A stretch of 13,954 bases of DNA from JAFGDH01 sp964447525. GTDB taxonomy: Archaea; Aenigmatarchaeota; Aenigmatarchaeia; QMZP01; QMZT01. The position numbers and the translations under genes are program-made. Positions 6,243-13,032 of the stretch are shown piece by piece; position 1 is the first letter of the stretch; every line of letters begins with the position of its first letter. The notes beneath the pieces were generated by a model, which was given only the letters and a program-made list of their open reading frames with translations, was not told the origin of the DNA and searched no databases. Location of the stretch: positions 1-13,954 of the forward strand of contig CAYUSU010000035.1 in the NCBI GenBank assembly GCA_964447525.1, in the 5' to 3' direction.

Positions 6243-8660
6243 CTATTTGAAAGTGAGTTTTCGAATGTTATGCATCCTTTTGAGATCATCCCCGATCACG
6301 CTGAATTTCTTGGGTAATTCCATCTTTTCAATTTCAGACTTCAGCGATTCCCCCTTGTCTTTCTTTTCCTTCCATATGTTGCTGTTTATCTCGATTATAT
6401 CCTCGGTGGAGAACGGAATCTTCGCATTTTCTATCTCCTTGTCGGGTTTCGGGAACTCAGTGAAATGGATGTCTTTTCCGGTCAGTTCCTCGTAGAGCCT
6501 GTAAGTAAGGAACGGGTTCACCGGAGCCAGAATCTGCAGTATGATTTCTAAAGAATGATTGAGCGCATAACATGCGGATTCCTGTTCCTGTTTTGAAAAA
6601 CCGGAATTCTCATTGTACGCCCTGGTCTTGACGATCTCGATATAATGCGAAGCGAATGTTTCCCATATGAAATGCTTGATTTCTGTGGCCGGTGTGTGGA
6701 AGTCGTATTTTTCATAACATTTCCTTGCTTTTCTGACCAGTTTGTCCACCTCGCCGAGTATCCACTGGTCGGCTGGTTCAAGTTTCGGCTTCTTTGCCGT
6801 TTTCGGGAACATTGAAACGAATCTGGCGACGTTCCATAACTTCGTGAGCGTCTTCTGGGTACCCTCGATCCTTTCGAACGAGCAACGGAAGTCCGTCTTT
6901 TCGAGATTGCCTTCTATAGCACACCACATTCTGAAAGGTTCAGCGCCGTATCTTTTTATGATTTCCTGTGGATCGATGATATTCCCAAGGGATTTACTCA
7001 TCTTCTTCCCGTTATCGTCGACTATGTGATAATTTATCCACGCGTCCCTGAAGATCAGTTCTCCGGTAAGCAGGTAGTCCTTCAGGACAGTGTAATAAAG
7101 CCATGTCCTTATGATTTCCTTTCCCTGAGGCCTGACGGAACATGGTGAACTCCTCTTGAAGAATTCATCGTCTCTTGAGTATTTCAGTATATACAAAGGC
7201 GATATGGACGAATCGAACCACGTATCGAATACCCTGTCTTCACCGTACATTTCGTTGTGTCCGCACTTCGGACATTTGTCCACCGGACAAGCGTCCTTCC
7301 ACGGCTGGTAATATTTCCCCTTCGGCGGGAGAACGGGTTCCTTACATTTTTCACAGTACCACAACGGTATCTCTGTCGCATAATACCTTCTTCTGGATAT
7401 CGGCCAGTCTATCGACACGCTGTTTATCCAGTCAATCATGATCTGTCTGCTCTTGGGAGAATAGAAGTTCAGCTTCTTTGCCAGTTCCAGCATTTTCCCC
7501 TTGGATTCCATCTGCTTCAGATAGAATTCCTTCATCGATATGAACTCTATCGGGTCCTTCGAACGCTCGCAAACGGGTGTCCTGTGGATCGTGTCCTTTT
7601 GTTTAACGAGCAGTTTCTTCTCCACAAGAAGCTCGATCATTTTTCCCCTTGCCTGCCGGACCGTCAATCCCTTGAGCGGACCGGAATGCTCGTTCATCAG
7701 CCCGTTAGAACCGATCGCTATTACTGGTTCCAGTTTCATTTCCCGGAAGAAGCGGATGTCCGTCAGATCTCCGGCCGAACACATCATCATTAATCCGGTC
7801 CCTTTGTCCATCTCGGCGAACGGATGCGCTTTTAACGGGACTTCCCTCCCGAATATCGGGGTGACAGCAGTCTTACCCTCAAGACTTTTGTACCTGTCAT
7901 CCTTTGGGTTGAATATCACCATCGCGCACGTGCATACCAGTTCCGGCCGGGTCGTGCCTATTATTATTTTCTCACCTGTCTCCTTTACCGTGAAAATGAT
8001 GTCGTTGAATTTCGAAGGAATATCCTTGTAAATAACCTCCGCATCGGCTATGGTAGTCCCGCATCCCGGGCAGAAATTATTGATCCTGTTGTCTTCGTAA
8101 ATGAGTCCCTTGTTCCATAGATCGATGAAACTGTCCTGTGTAAGGGAACGATATTCGGGCGAATCCGTATGGTATATGTCCCCTACGTCATTCCCCCGTT
8201 TCCATGAATTGAATGATATCCCGAGCCGGAAGAACGATTCCTCCGTAGCTGAGCTGGATTCTTCCAGAACGCTCTTGCACATTCCTATGAACTTCTCCCT
8301 CGATACTTCTCCCAGCTTGATGCCGAACTTCTTCTCAGCTGCCATCTCTATCGGCAGTCCATTCCGATCAAGACCCATGGGGAAGACGACGTTGTGTCCT
8401 GTCATCCTTCTGAACCTTGCAAACATGTCCATCAAAACATATGTGGCTGCCTGTCCGATGTGGACTGGCGTGTTAACATATGGTGGTGGGGTGTCTATGG
8501 AAAAAACGGGTTTTTTGGATTTCTTGTTAAAAGCGTAAAGTTTCTTGTCCTTCCATTTTTGTGCGATAGGAATCTCTATTTCTTTGTCCCATCTCTTTTC
8601 CTGTATCTTGGACTCGTGGCCACCTTTCTTTTTTTTATTTCCTTCGTTTTTGGGTTCCAT
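6243..8660 (-). CDS. valS: Valyl-tRNA synthetase (ValRS)
   Basis: This class Ia synthetase charges tRNA-Val and hydrolyses mischarged Thr. The 805 residues run: a Lys-rich N-terminal extension (1-20); the first half of the Rossmann fold with DTPPP (56-60) and HIGQ (67-70); a zinc site CPGC (197-200); the editing domain with GTTRPE (235-240) and an archaeal-style MMMCSAGDLTDIRFF; ISRRRYYATEIPLWYC; CEKC and CPKC; FDTWFDSSIS; and KMSKS (553-557). The anticodon-binding helical bundle follows. The ValRS features are the DTPPP start, the editing block and the 'DW.ISR.R..AT.IP.WYC' stretch. The HIGH signature is HIGQ, so its last His is replaced. A C-terminal coiled-coil arm is reduced or absent. 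The start follows an AGGA 6-9 bases ahead and sits between divergent promoters. Confidence 0.95.
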   Translation of the reverse strand: MEPKNEGNKKKKGGHESKIQEKRWDKEIEIPIAQKWKDKKLYAFNKKSKKPVFSIDTPPPYVNTPVHIGQAATYVLMDMFARFRRMTGHNVVFPMGLDRNGLPIEMAAEKKFGIKLGEVSREKFIGMCKSVLEESSSATEESFFRLGISFNSWKRGNDVGDIYHTDSPEYRSLTQDSFIDLWNKGLIYEDNRINNFCPGCGTTIADAEVIYKDIPSKFNDIIFTVKETGEKIIIGTTRPELVCTCAMVIFNPKDDRYKSLEGKTAVTPIFGREVPLKAHPFAEMDKGTGLMMMCSAGDLTDIRFFREMKLEPVIAIGSNGLMNEHSGPLKGLTVRQARGKMIELLVEKKLLVKQKDTIHRTPVCERSKDPIEFISMKEFYLKQMESKGKMLELAKKLNFYSPKSRQIMIDWINSVSIDWPISRRRYYATEIPLWYCEKCKEPVLPPKGKYYQPWKDACPVDKCPKCGHNEMYGEDRVFDTWFDSSISPLYILKYSRDDEFFKRSSPCSVRPQGKEIIRTWLYYTVLKDYLLTGELIFRDAWINYHIVDDNGKKMSKSLGNIIDPQEIIKRYGAEPFRMWCAIEGNLEKTDFRCSFERIEGTQKTLTKLWNVARFVSMFPKTAKKPKLEPADQWILGEVDKLVRKARKCYEKYDFHTPATEIKHFIWETFASHYIEIVKTRAYNENSGFSKQEQESACYALNHSLEIILQILAPVNPFLTYRLYEELTGKDIHFTEFPKPDKEIENAKIPFSTEDIIEINSNIWKEKKDKGESLKSEIEKMELPKKFSVIGDDLKRMHNIRKLTFK

Positions 8661-8682
8661 AATCTTTCCTTTTTCACATGAT

Positions 8683-8694
8683 GATTAAAATATT
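8683..8694 (-). promoter_or_regulatory. TATA-like box for ValRS
   Basis: The minus strand reads AATATTTTAATC, 23-34 bases before the ValRS ATG. If it is used, the transcript would be nearly leaderless and the AGGA at 8670-8667 would lie at or outside its 5' end, so the start point is uncertain. Confidence 0.35.
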
Positions 8695-8726
8695 TTTGCG
8701 GCAGATGATATAAGTTCGCTCCTTTT

Positions 8727-8737
8727 CTTTTATACTT
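8727..8737 (+). promoter_or_regulatory. TATA-like box for the presenilin-like protease
   Basis: CTTTTATACTT lies 21-31 bases before the ATG at 8758, with no Shine-Dalgarno, which fits leaderless transcription. Confidence 0.5.
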
Positions 8738-8757
8738 GGTCGGGCAAAAATAATATT

Positions 8758-9681
8758 ATGAAACACACGCTCAAGGTCACGCTGCTGATCATTCTCATAT
8801 TTTTCCTTTCCCAGATGGTGGGAATGGTTGCTCTGAACTACAATACCGTCGTTTACGAGGAACCGGATACCGGCGAAGTGATAGTCCATCACATGGATAC
8901 CGCCATAGGAGAGCGTCCGCAGCTGGAAGGGCCGTCGACACTGGTTTACATATTCATAGCAATACTGATAGGAACCGGGCTGATACTTTTGCTCGTGCGT
9001 CTTCGTAAAGTAAAGATATGGAAGGCCATGTATTTCTTCGCGGTCTGGATGACCTGCACGATAACGATCGGGGTATTTATCGGTCCGACCATAGCATTGG
9101 TGTTGTGTTTCATTCTTGCGGTCCTCAAGCTCTACAAATCCAATCCGTGGACGCATAACGTAACAGAGTTGTTCATATACGCCGGGATAGCGATAATATT
9201 CGTCCCGCTCCTGGATGTCGTTTACGCGACCATACTCCTGCTTGCCATCTCGGTTTACGACATAATAGCCGTGTGGAAATCCAAGCACATGGTAACCATG
9301 GCACAGTTCCAGACGGATTCCAAGGCATTCGCGGGGGTCGTGATAGGATACACTGAAAAGATCAAAGGCAAGGTTTCTAAGGCCAAGACGAAGAAGTCGA
9401 AGGAAATGGTAGAAACAAAGAATGCCGTCCTCGGCGGAGGGGATATCGCGTTCCCGCTGGTGTTCGCCGGCGTTGTCATGGATTCGCTGATAAAATCAAT
9501 GGGTTTCTCCAAGCCATTCGCTTTCGTTATGGCAATGATCATTCCCGTGGTCGTGACCATAGCATTGTTCATACTCCTTTACAAAGCGGAGAAAGACAAG
9601 TTCTATCCCGCAATGCCATTCCTGACGGCAGGATGCCTGGTTGGCTACGGAGTGATGCTGGTAGTGAATTTGCTTTTTTAA
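8758..9681 (+). CDS. Presenilin/SPP-family intramembrane aspartyl protease
   Basis: This membrane-embedded GxGD protease cleaves transmembrane segments within the bilayer (archaeal presenilin homologue, MEROPS A22). At 307 residues it shows about nine hydrophobic segments. Both catalytic aspartates are visible: the YD motif at Y167-D168 (AISVYDIIAVWKS) and the GGGD motif at 226-229 (VLGGGDIAFP). The third signature, normally PAL near the C-terminus, is PAM at 284-286 (PAMPFLTAG). A Lys-rich soluble loop (about 198-222) lies between the two catalytic helices, as in presenilin and PSH. A loop of mostly acidic residues (about 31-60) sits after the first helix, presumably outside the membrane. 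It is divergent from ValRS and convergent with the orphan gene at 9686. The substrate is unknown, though signal-peptide remnants are the usual suggestion. Confidence 0.92.
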   Translation: MKHTLKVTLLIILIFFLSQMVGMVALNYNTVVYEEPDTGEVIVHHMDTAIGERPQLEGPSTLVYIFIAILIGTGLILLLVRLRKVKIWKAMYFFAVWMTCTITIGVFIGPTIALVLCFILAVLKLYKSNPWTHNVTELFIYAGIAIIFVPLLDVVYATILLLAISVYDIIAVWKSKHMVTMAQFQTDSKAFAGVVIGYTEKIKGKVSKAKTKKSKEMVETKNAVLGGGDIAFPLVFAGVVMDSLIKSMGFSKPFAFVMAMIIPVVVTIALFILLYKAEKDKFYPAMPFLTAGCLVGYGVMLVVNLLF

Positions 9682-9685
9682 AAAA
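9674..9685. terminator. T6A6 bidirectional terminator between convergent genes
   Basis: TTTTTTAAAAAA spans the junction of the two convergent genes and gives each transcript a six-T run at its 3' end. On the plus strand it overlaps the protease stop codon. Confidence 0.45.
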
Positions 9686-10057
9686 TTAATCCATTAATTG
9701 TGCTTCCCGTACGGTGAATTCCATTTCAGTATCAAGATTTTCCTCTAATACATATCTTAACGTCTTTCCGCAGAAAACATATCCTCTTTCTTCCATTCGC
9801 TGATCAAATAATCCTATTAAAACGTTCTTGATTTTTACACCCTTTCCAAATCTACTTTGGAATGCCGAATTCATTTTTTTCATTTTTTCGTTGCGGAGAT
9901 GTCCAATATCACCGTCCGATATAGCTTCCCCATGATCATAAACACTGAATATTTTCCTGTTTAGAAACATATCCACATATTTTACCATCATTCCCGGTAC
10001 TTCAACGTAACCCAAAGAGATTTCGTGTTTGCTCCCACTTTTCATTTCCACTCGCAT
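9686..10057 (-). CDS. Hypothetical protein, 123 aa
   Basis: I do not recognise this gene. It is a soluble-looking protein with no signal peptide or membrane segment. Visible features are a beta-rich start (EISLGYVEVPGMMVKYVDMF), a basic central stretch (HLRNEKMKKMNSAFQSRFGKG), and an alternating tail ending TEMEFTVREAQLMD. The start is the ATG at 10057; a second Met four codons in is possible. A weak TATA-like GTAATAAAAGAC (10088-10077) lies 20-31 bases upstream, with no Shine-Dalgarno. The gene is A/T-rich (a 60-base stretch at 9781-9840 has 19 G/C), like the other orphan genes here. It is convergent with the protease, with only four bases between the coding regions, and divergent from the nucleotidyltransferase. 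Confidence 0.6.
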   Translation of the reverse strand: MRVEMKSGSKHEISLGYVEVPGMMVKYVDMFLNRKIFSVYDHGEAISDGDIGHLRNEKMKKMNSAFQSRFGKGVKIKNVLIGLFDQRMEERGYVFCGKTLRYVLEENLDTEMEFTVREAQLMD

Positions 10058-10117
10058 AGAAAAAAATACCCTTTTTGTCTTTTATTACTGTCGCCCAGTT
10101 AAATCAGGAGTAAATAC

Positions 10118-10127
10118 GTTTTTTAAC
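10118..10127 (+). promoter_or_regulatory. TATA-like box for the nucleotidyltransferase
   Basis: CGTTTTTTAA lies 21-30 bases before the ATG at 10148, with no Shine-Dalgarno. The 90-base divergent gap also holds the weaker box for the minus-strand gene. Confidence 0.45.
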
Positions 10128-10147
10128 CGCCCCGTGAAAGAATTATC

Positions 10148-10852
10148 ATGAAATGCATAGTTCTCGCCGCCGGCAAGGGTACCCGCATGTTACCGTTGAC
10201 TAAAGACAAGCCTAAACATCTGATCGAGGTTGCTGGTAAGCCTTTTCTTTTGCATTTTCTGAACCGTTTGAAAAAGGCCGGTTACAGCGAGAAGAATATC
10301 GGGATCATTGTATGTTACAAAGGTGAAATGATCAGGGAGTTCCTCGAAAAGGAGGGGTTCAGGGGAACTGTGATCGACCAGAAGGAGCCCCTTGGAACGG
10401 GTCACGCCGTACTCGCTGCGAAGGAGTTCGTAAAAAACGGGAATTTCGTCGTGATCAACGGGGACAGCCTCTTCCCTTCGGCCGATCTTGAAAATATACG
10501 CAAGGACGATGAATATTGCTACCTTACCGCAGACCCGTCAGATACGCCGGAAAAATACGGAGTGGTGATCGAGGAAAACGGTATGCTCCATGAAATACTC
10601 GAGAAACCTGACAACCCTCCAGGCGACTTGATCAATTCCGGTCTTTACAAATTGACGCCTGATATATTTTTCATACTGGAGAACATCCCGAAGTCTTCGA
10701 GAGGAGAGATAGAGCTGACGGATGCCGTTATGGTGATGGCAAAAGAGGACAAGGTCAAGGTTTTGAAGGGACGCGGATTCATCGATTTTGGATGCCGGGA
10801 AGACATAGTGAAGATAGGGAATTTTCTTTCCGGATCACGGAAGGACTGGTGA
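10148..10852 (+). CDS. Sugar-1-phosphate nucleotidyltransferase (stand-alone NTP-transferase domain)
   Basis: This enzyme joins a nucleoside triphosphate and a sugar-1-phosphate to make an NDP-sugar for glycans or glycolipids. The 234 residues are a single NTP-transferase domain: LAAGKGTRM (6-14) with KPKHL next, the base-contacting LGTGHAV (82-88), NGD (104-106) with the metal Asp106, EKPD (152-155), LINSGLY (161-167) and a closing FIDFGCREDI. This resembles GlmU and RmlA/archaeal sugar-1-P transferases. Sugar and nucleotide specificity cannot be read from the sequence. The C-terminal beta-helix found in archaeal GlmU-type fusions is missing. A separate beta-helix gene lies 794 bases downstream on the same strand and may supply it. 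The last 74 bases overlap the convergent Tat-signal gene. TATA-like box and ATG agree with the family N-terminus. Confidence 0.9.
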   Translation: MKCIVLAAGKGTRMLPLTKDKPKHLIEVAGKPFLLHFLNRLKKAGYSEKNIGIIVCYKGEMIREFLEKEGFRGTVIDQKEPLGTGHAVLAAKEFVKNGNFVVINGDSLFPSADLENIRKDDEYCYLTADPSDTPEKYGVVIEENGMLHEILEKPDNPPGDLINSGLYKLTPDIFFILENIPKSSRGEIELTDAVMVMAKEDKVKVLKGRGFIDFGCREDIVKIGNFLSGSRKDW

Positions 10853-11525
10853 TCACGTAGGCACTTCCCATTTCAGTGGAAACCAGGGTGAAATCGGATA
10901 TCTTTCCTATGCTGTCGTAATTCCTGTCAACCAATGGGGGGTCGCACGGAACGTCGAATTCCCTTGTTTTCCCGTAACACGTGGGTATTCCTATGATCAC
11001 CTTCTCGTTCTTTTCATCAATGTCATAGACCCTCCCGCATCTTTGCCGGTATATCCGAATCCCGCGTTCTTTCCCGGGATAAACGTAAGTGACGGGGTCG
11101 ATTGACCCTTCTGACCTGGATTCGTGTTCGCGGACCGTTTCCTTAAGGTCCTCGTTGTACAGCGTGACCTTCGTTACTTTACCCGTCCCCTTGTCCGAGC
11201 TGACGAAGTAGATCATTTTGGTGTCTGTCAGGGGGGTGAACGGGGACACATCCTCCGGACCCGCAATGAAATCAGTCATGAACAGGTAGAATTCGGCGCT
11301 TCCGATATCATTTTTCAGAAGTCTTCTCAGTTCGGATTTCCCTAAATAATTCTCAACATTTGTTTCTGCGTCAAGTATCATTATGGGATAATCCAGTATA
11401 CTTCTGTCCCACTCGATCACAAGATTCTTTACCGGAACCGGTCCAGTAGTGGTCTTCGTGCAACGAATGAACGGGGAAAAGAATGCGAGATATGATGCAG
11501 TTTTCAGGAATTTTCTTCTGTTCAT
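10779..11525 (-). CDS. Tat-signal secreted protein of unknown function, 248 aa
   Basis: I do not recognise the mature domain. The N-terminus MNRRKFLKTASYLAFFSP is a good twin-arginine (Tat) signal, with RRKFLK at residues 3-8 and a moderately hydrophobic core. Cys22 directly after (FIRC) could be a lipid-attachment site, but Arg before the Cys is unusual, so lipidation is doubtful. The rest looks beta-rich and soluble, with segments YPIMILDAETNVENY, EFYLFMTDFIAGPED and KMIYFVSSDKG, and two later Cys near RQRCGRVYD and GIPTCYG. A folded, possibly cofactor-bearing protein exported across the membrane is a reasonable inference from Tat use. A TATA-like TTCTTAAATATC (11569-11558) lies upstream. 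The final 74 bases overlap the nucleotidyltransferase on the other strand. Confidence 0.7.
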   Translation of the reverse strand: MNRRKFLKTASYLAFFSPFIRCTKTTTGPVPVKNLVIEWDRSILDYPIMILDAETNVENYLGKSELRRLLKNDIGSAEFYLFMTDFIAGPEDVSPFTPLTDTKMIYFVSSDKGTGKVTKVTLYNEDLKETVREHESRSEGSIDPVTYVYPGKERGIRIYRQRCGRVYDIDEKNEKVIIGIPTCYGKTREFDVPCDPPLVDRNYDSIGKISDFTLVSTEMGSAYVITSPSVIRKENSLSSLCLPGIQNR

Positions 11526-11557
11526 CGGAACCGCCTTATGGAATATTATCGAATGAA

Positions 11558-11569
11558 GATATTTAAGAA
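11558..11569 (-). promoter_or_regulatory. TATA-like box for the Tat-signal protein
   Basis: The minus strand reads TTCTTAAATATC, 33-44 bases before the ATG at 11525, giving a leader of about 12 bases. A weak AAGGCGG lies in that leader. Confidence 0.4.
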
Positions 11570-11607
11570 CTACTTTTCAGTAGAAAATAAACTATATTGA
11601 AGTTACC

Positions 11608-11617
11608 TTATTTAAAA
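11608..11617 (+). promoter_or_regulatory. TATA-like box for the beta-helix protein
   Basis: TTATTTAAAA lies 30-39 bases before the ATG at 11647, predicting a leader of only a few bases. No Shine-Dalgarno is visible. Confidence 0.45.
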
Positions 11618-11646
11618 TTTCATCACCAAGAATAATCCGTGTTATC

Positions 11647-12366
11647 ATGGAAACCAAGGAATTCACTTCGAGCTATTATTTCGAAGACATGTCCGCATGT
11701 CCGTGCAGGTCGGCCTTCGACAACGTACGCTACCCGTGGGAATCGCTAGAGAGAAAGGAAAGAATATTGAAGTACGAAAGGGATCTCCGCGGGAATATCC
11801 ACCCGTCCGTTATAATGTCCGGCAACATAAAGATAGGGAAGAACACCGTTATTTCTCCGTACAGTGTGATCCAGGGTCCCGTGGTGATAGGAGAAGGGTG
11901 CGAGATCCGTTCAGGTGCGCTTATCCGGCCAAGGACGGTGATCGGAGACAAGGTCGTTGTTGGCCACAATTCAGAAGTAAAAAATTCAATCATTTTTAAC
12001 GAGGTCAAAATAGCATCCAACGTATTCGTAGGAGATTCCGTTCTCGGGAGAGGGGCGAGGCTAGGTTCAGGAACCATCCTTGGAAACAGGCGATTCGATC
12101 AGGGAATGGTCACCGTTAAGATCGGGGAGAAAAGAGTGACGACTGAACTCGAAAAGTTCGGCTGTATCATAGGGGATTACTCCAGACTCGGCGCGAACTG
12201 CACGGTTTCCCCGGGAACTCTGATAGGAAAGCACGCATGGATCATGAGTTCGGTGGTGAATGGATTCATCCCTTCGGATAGCATGGTTAAAATCAAGACC
12301 GAAATGCAAATAGTCCCGAAAGAAAGGATATATTTATCAAGGACGGACAGCAAGGGGAACGTTTAA
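11647..12366 (+). CDS. Left-handed beta-helix acyltransferase-like protein (GlmU C-terminal-like)
   Basis: This is a hexapeptide-repeat protein of 239 residues, probably a trimeric acetyltransferase acting on a sugar phosphate or sugar nucleotide. Repeats run from about residue 51 to 205, with many [IV]G.[GN] turns (IHPSVIMSG, VIGEGCEIRSG, VIGDKVVVG). Between them is GHNSEVKNSI (106-115), a conserved block in the C-terminal half of archaeal GlmU-type bifunctional enzymes, with the likely catalytic His107. LGSGTILGNRRFD and FGCIIGDYSRLGANCTVSPG also fit that family. The start has YPWESLERKERIL, the 'W..L' linker that normally follows the transferase domain in the fusions. The protein therefore looks like the second half of a split enzyme. 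Its stop codon overlaps the convergent Ntn-hydrolase gene by four bases (TTAA). Confidence 0.85.
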   Translation: METKEFTSSYYFEDMSACPCRSAFDNVRYPWESLERKERILKYERDLRGNIHPSVIMSGNIKIGKNTVISPYSVIQGPVVIGEGCEIRSGALIRPRTVIGDKVVVGHNSEVKNSIIFNEVKIASNVFVGDSVLGRGARLGSGTILGNRRFDQGMVTVKIGEKRVTTELEKFGCIIGDYSRLGANCTVSPGTLIGKHAWIMSSVVNGFIPSDSMVKIKTEMQIVPKERIYLSRTDSKGNV

Positions 12367-13001
12367 TCTTCTTGATATAACACTTCTTCTGGTCCATTTT
12401 CTGTGAAGGTTACCACTTGGACACCGCGGATCAGTTTAGGATTCCTTTTTTCCGCGTTAGATATCAGTTTAATGCATTCTTTGACCCCGTAATCGATATC
12501 CATGCTGGGCGATATAGATGCAATTTCACAAGGGTCCACGAATTTTTCCCCACTTCCCGTGATTTCTATATGCCCGATCTTATTCGTTATTTCAGCGGAA
12601 TTGTAATGAGAATTGCCCCCTTCCTTCTTCCCAATACCATTGATCTTTACCGCCATTTCCCCGGAGGGGCCGTCAGCAAAAAAATAACAGAACGGGTAAA
12701 GATTTTTGAATATGGAGAACCTTATGTCGAACAAATCCGGATCAGATGTCAAACTTCCGGTTTCTCCCATCGCCTTTTTAAGATAACTTTTTGTCTTCTG
12801 TTGATCTGGTGACGTTCCCGCTCCCGCAAAAACGAACGAGGATTTCTTCTTTTTATTAAGTTTACCAGAGAATGAAAACCCTTCGTATATGTAAATTTTC
12901 CTCCCGTTTTTTATAAATTCATTTGTATACAGGTCAAACTTTGCGGTATCTGAAACGAAAACTATCCCGTTTTTCGCCACGTATAATGCGATCAATGTCA
13001 T
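12363..13001 (-). CDS. Divergent proteasome-beta-like Ntn hydrolase, 212 aa
   Basis: This looks like a proteasome beta/HslV-superfamily protein, compared from memory with the Thermoplasma beta subunit. It begins MTLIALYVAKNGIVFVSD. Removing Met would expose Thr as residue 1 and place the Asp at 17, both proteasome catalytic positions. FIKNGRKIY (29-37) parallels the Lys33 segment, with Lys35 in the equivalent place after a one-residue insertion. A KLNKKKK insertion (47-53) precedes the FVFAGAG strand. The C-terminal part, ITGSG (147-151) then MDIDYGVKECIKLISNAEKRN, follows the usual helix pattern, but the conserved 'RD' before the Ser loop is RN (186-187) and the Ser is not evident. So it may be weakly active or inactive. 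It lacks a propeptide. It follows the MBL-fold gene by 31 bases and is A/T-rich. Anbu or another branch is possible. Confidence 0.65.
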   Translation of the reverse strand: MTLIALYVAKNGIVFVSDTAKFDLYTNEFIKNGRKIYIYEGFSFSGKLNKKKKSSFVFAGAGTSPDQQKTKSYLKKAMGETGSLTSDPDLFDIRFSIFKNLYPFCYFFADGPSGEMAVKINGIGKKEGGNSHYNSAEITNKIGHIEITGSGEKFVDPCEIASISPSMDIDYGVKECIKLISNAEKRNPKLIRGVQVVTFTENGPEEVLYQED

Positions 13002-13022
13002 TCTTTTATTTTCAGAATTAAT

Positions 13023-13032
13023 CTTATAACCG
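13023..13032 (-). promoter_or_regulatory. TATA-like box for the Ntn-hydrolase gene
   Basis: The minus strand reads CGGTTATAAG, 22-31 bases before the ATG at 13001, directly after the MBL-fold stop. No Shine-Dalgarno is present. It allows independent leaderless transcription, although read-through from the upstream gene is also possible. Confidence 0.45.

Noticed and set aside
8677..8720. Possible C/D-box RNA because ATGATGA and a second GATGAT occur close together
   Set aside because: No CTGA D box closes the unit, and the stretch is better explained as the divergent promoter region of ValRS and the protease.
8674..9288. 204-codon open frame on the minus strand opposite the presenilin-like gene
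   Set aside because: The translation is rich in Tyr, Arg and His with no motif, and the plus-strand frame has both catalytic aspartate motifs.
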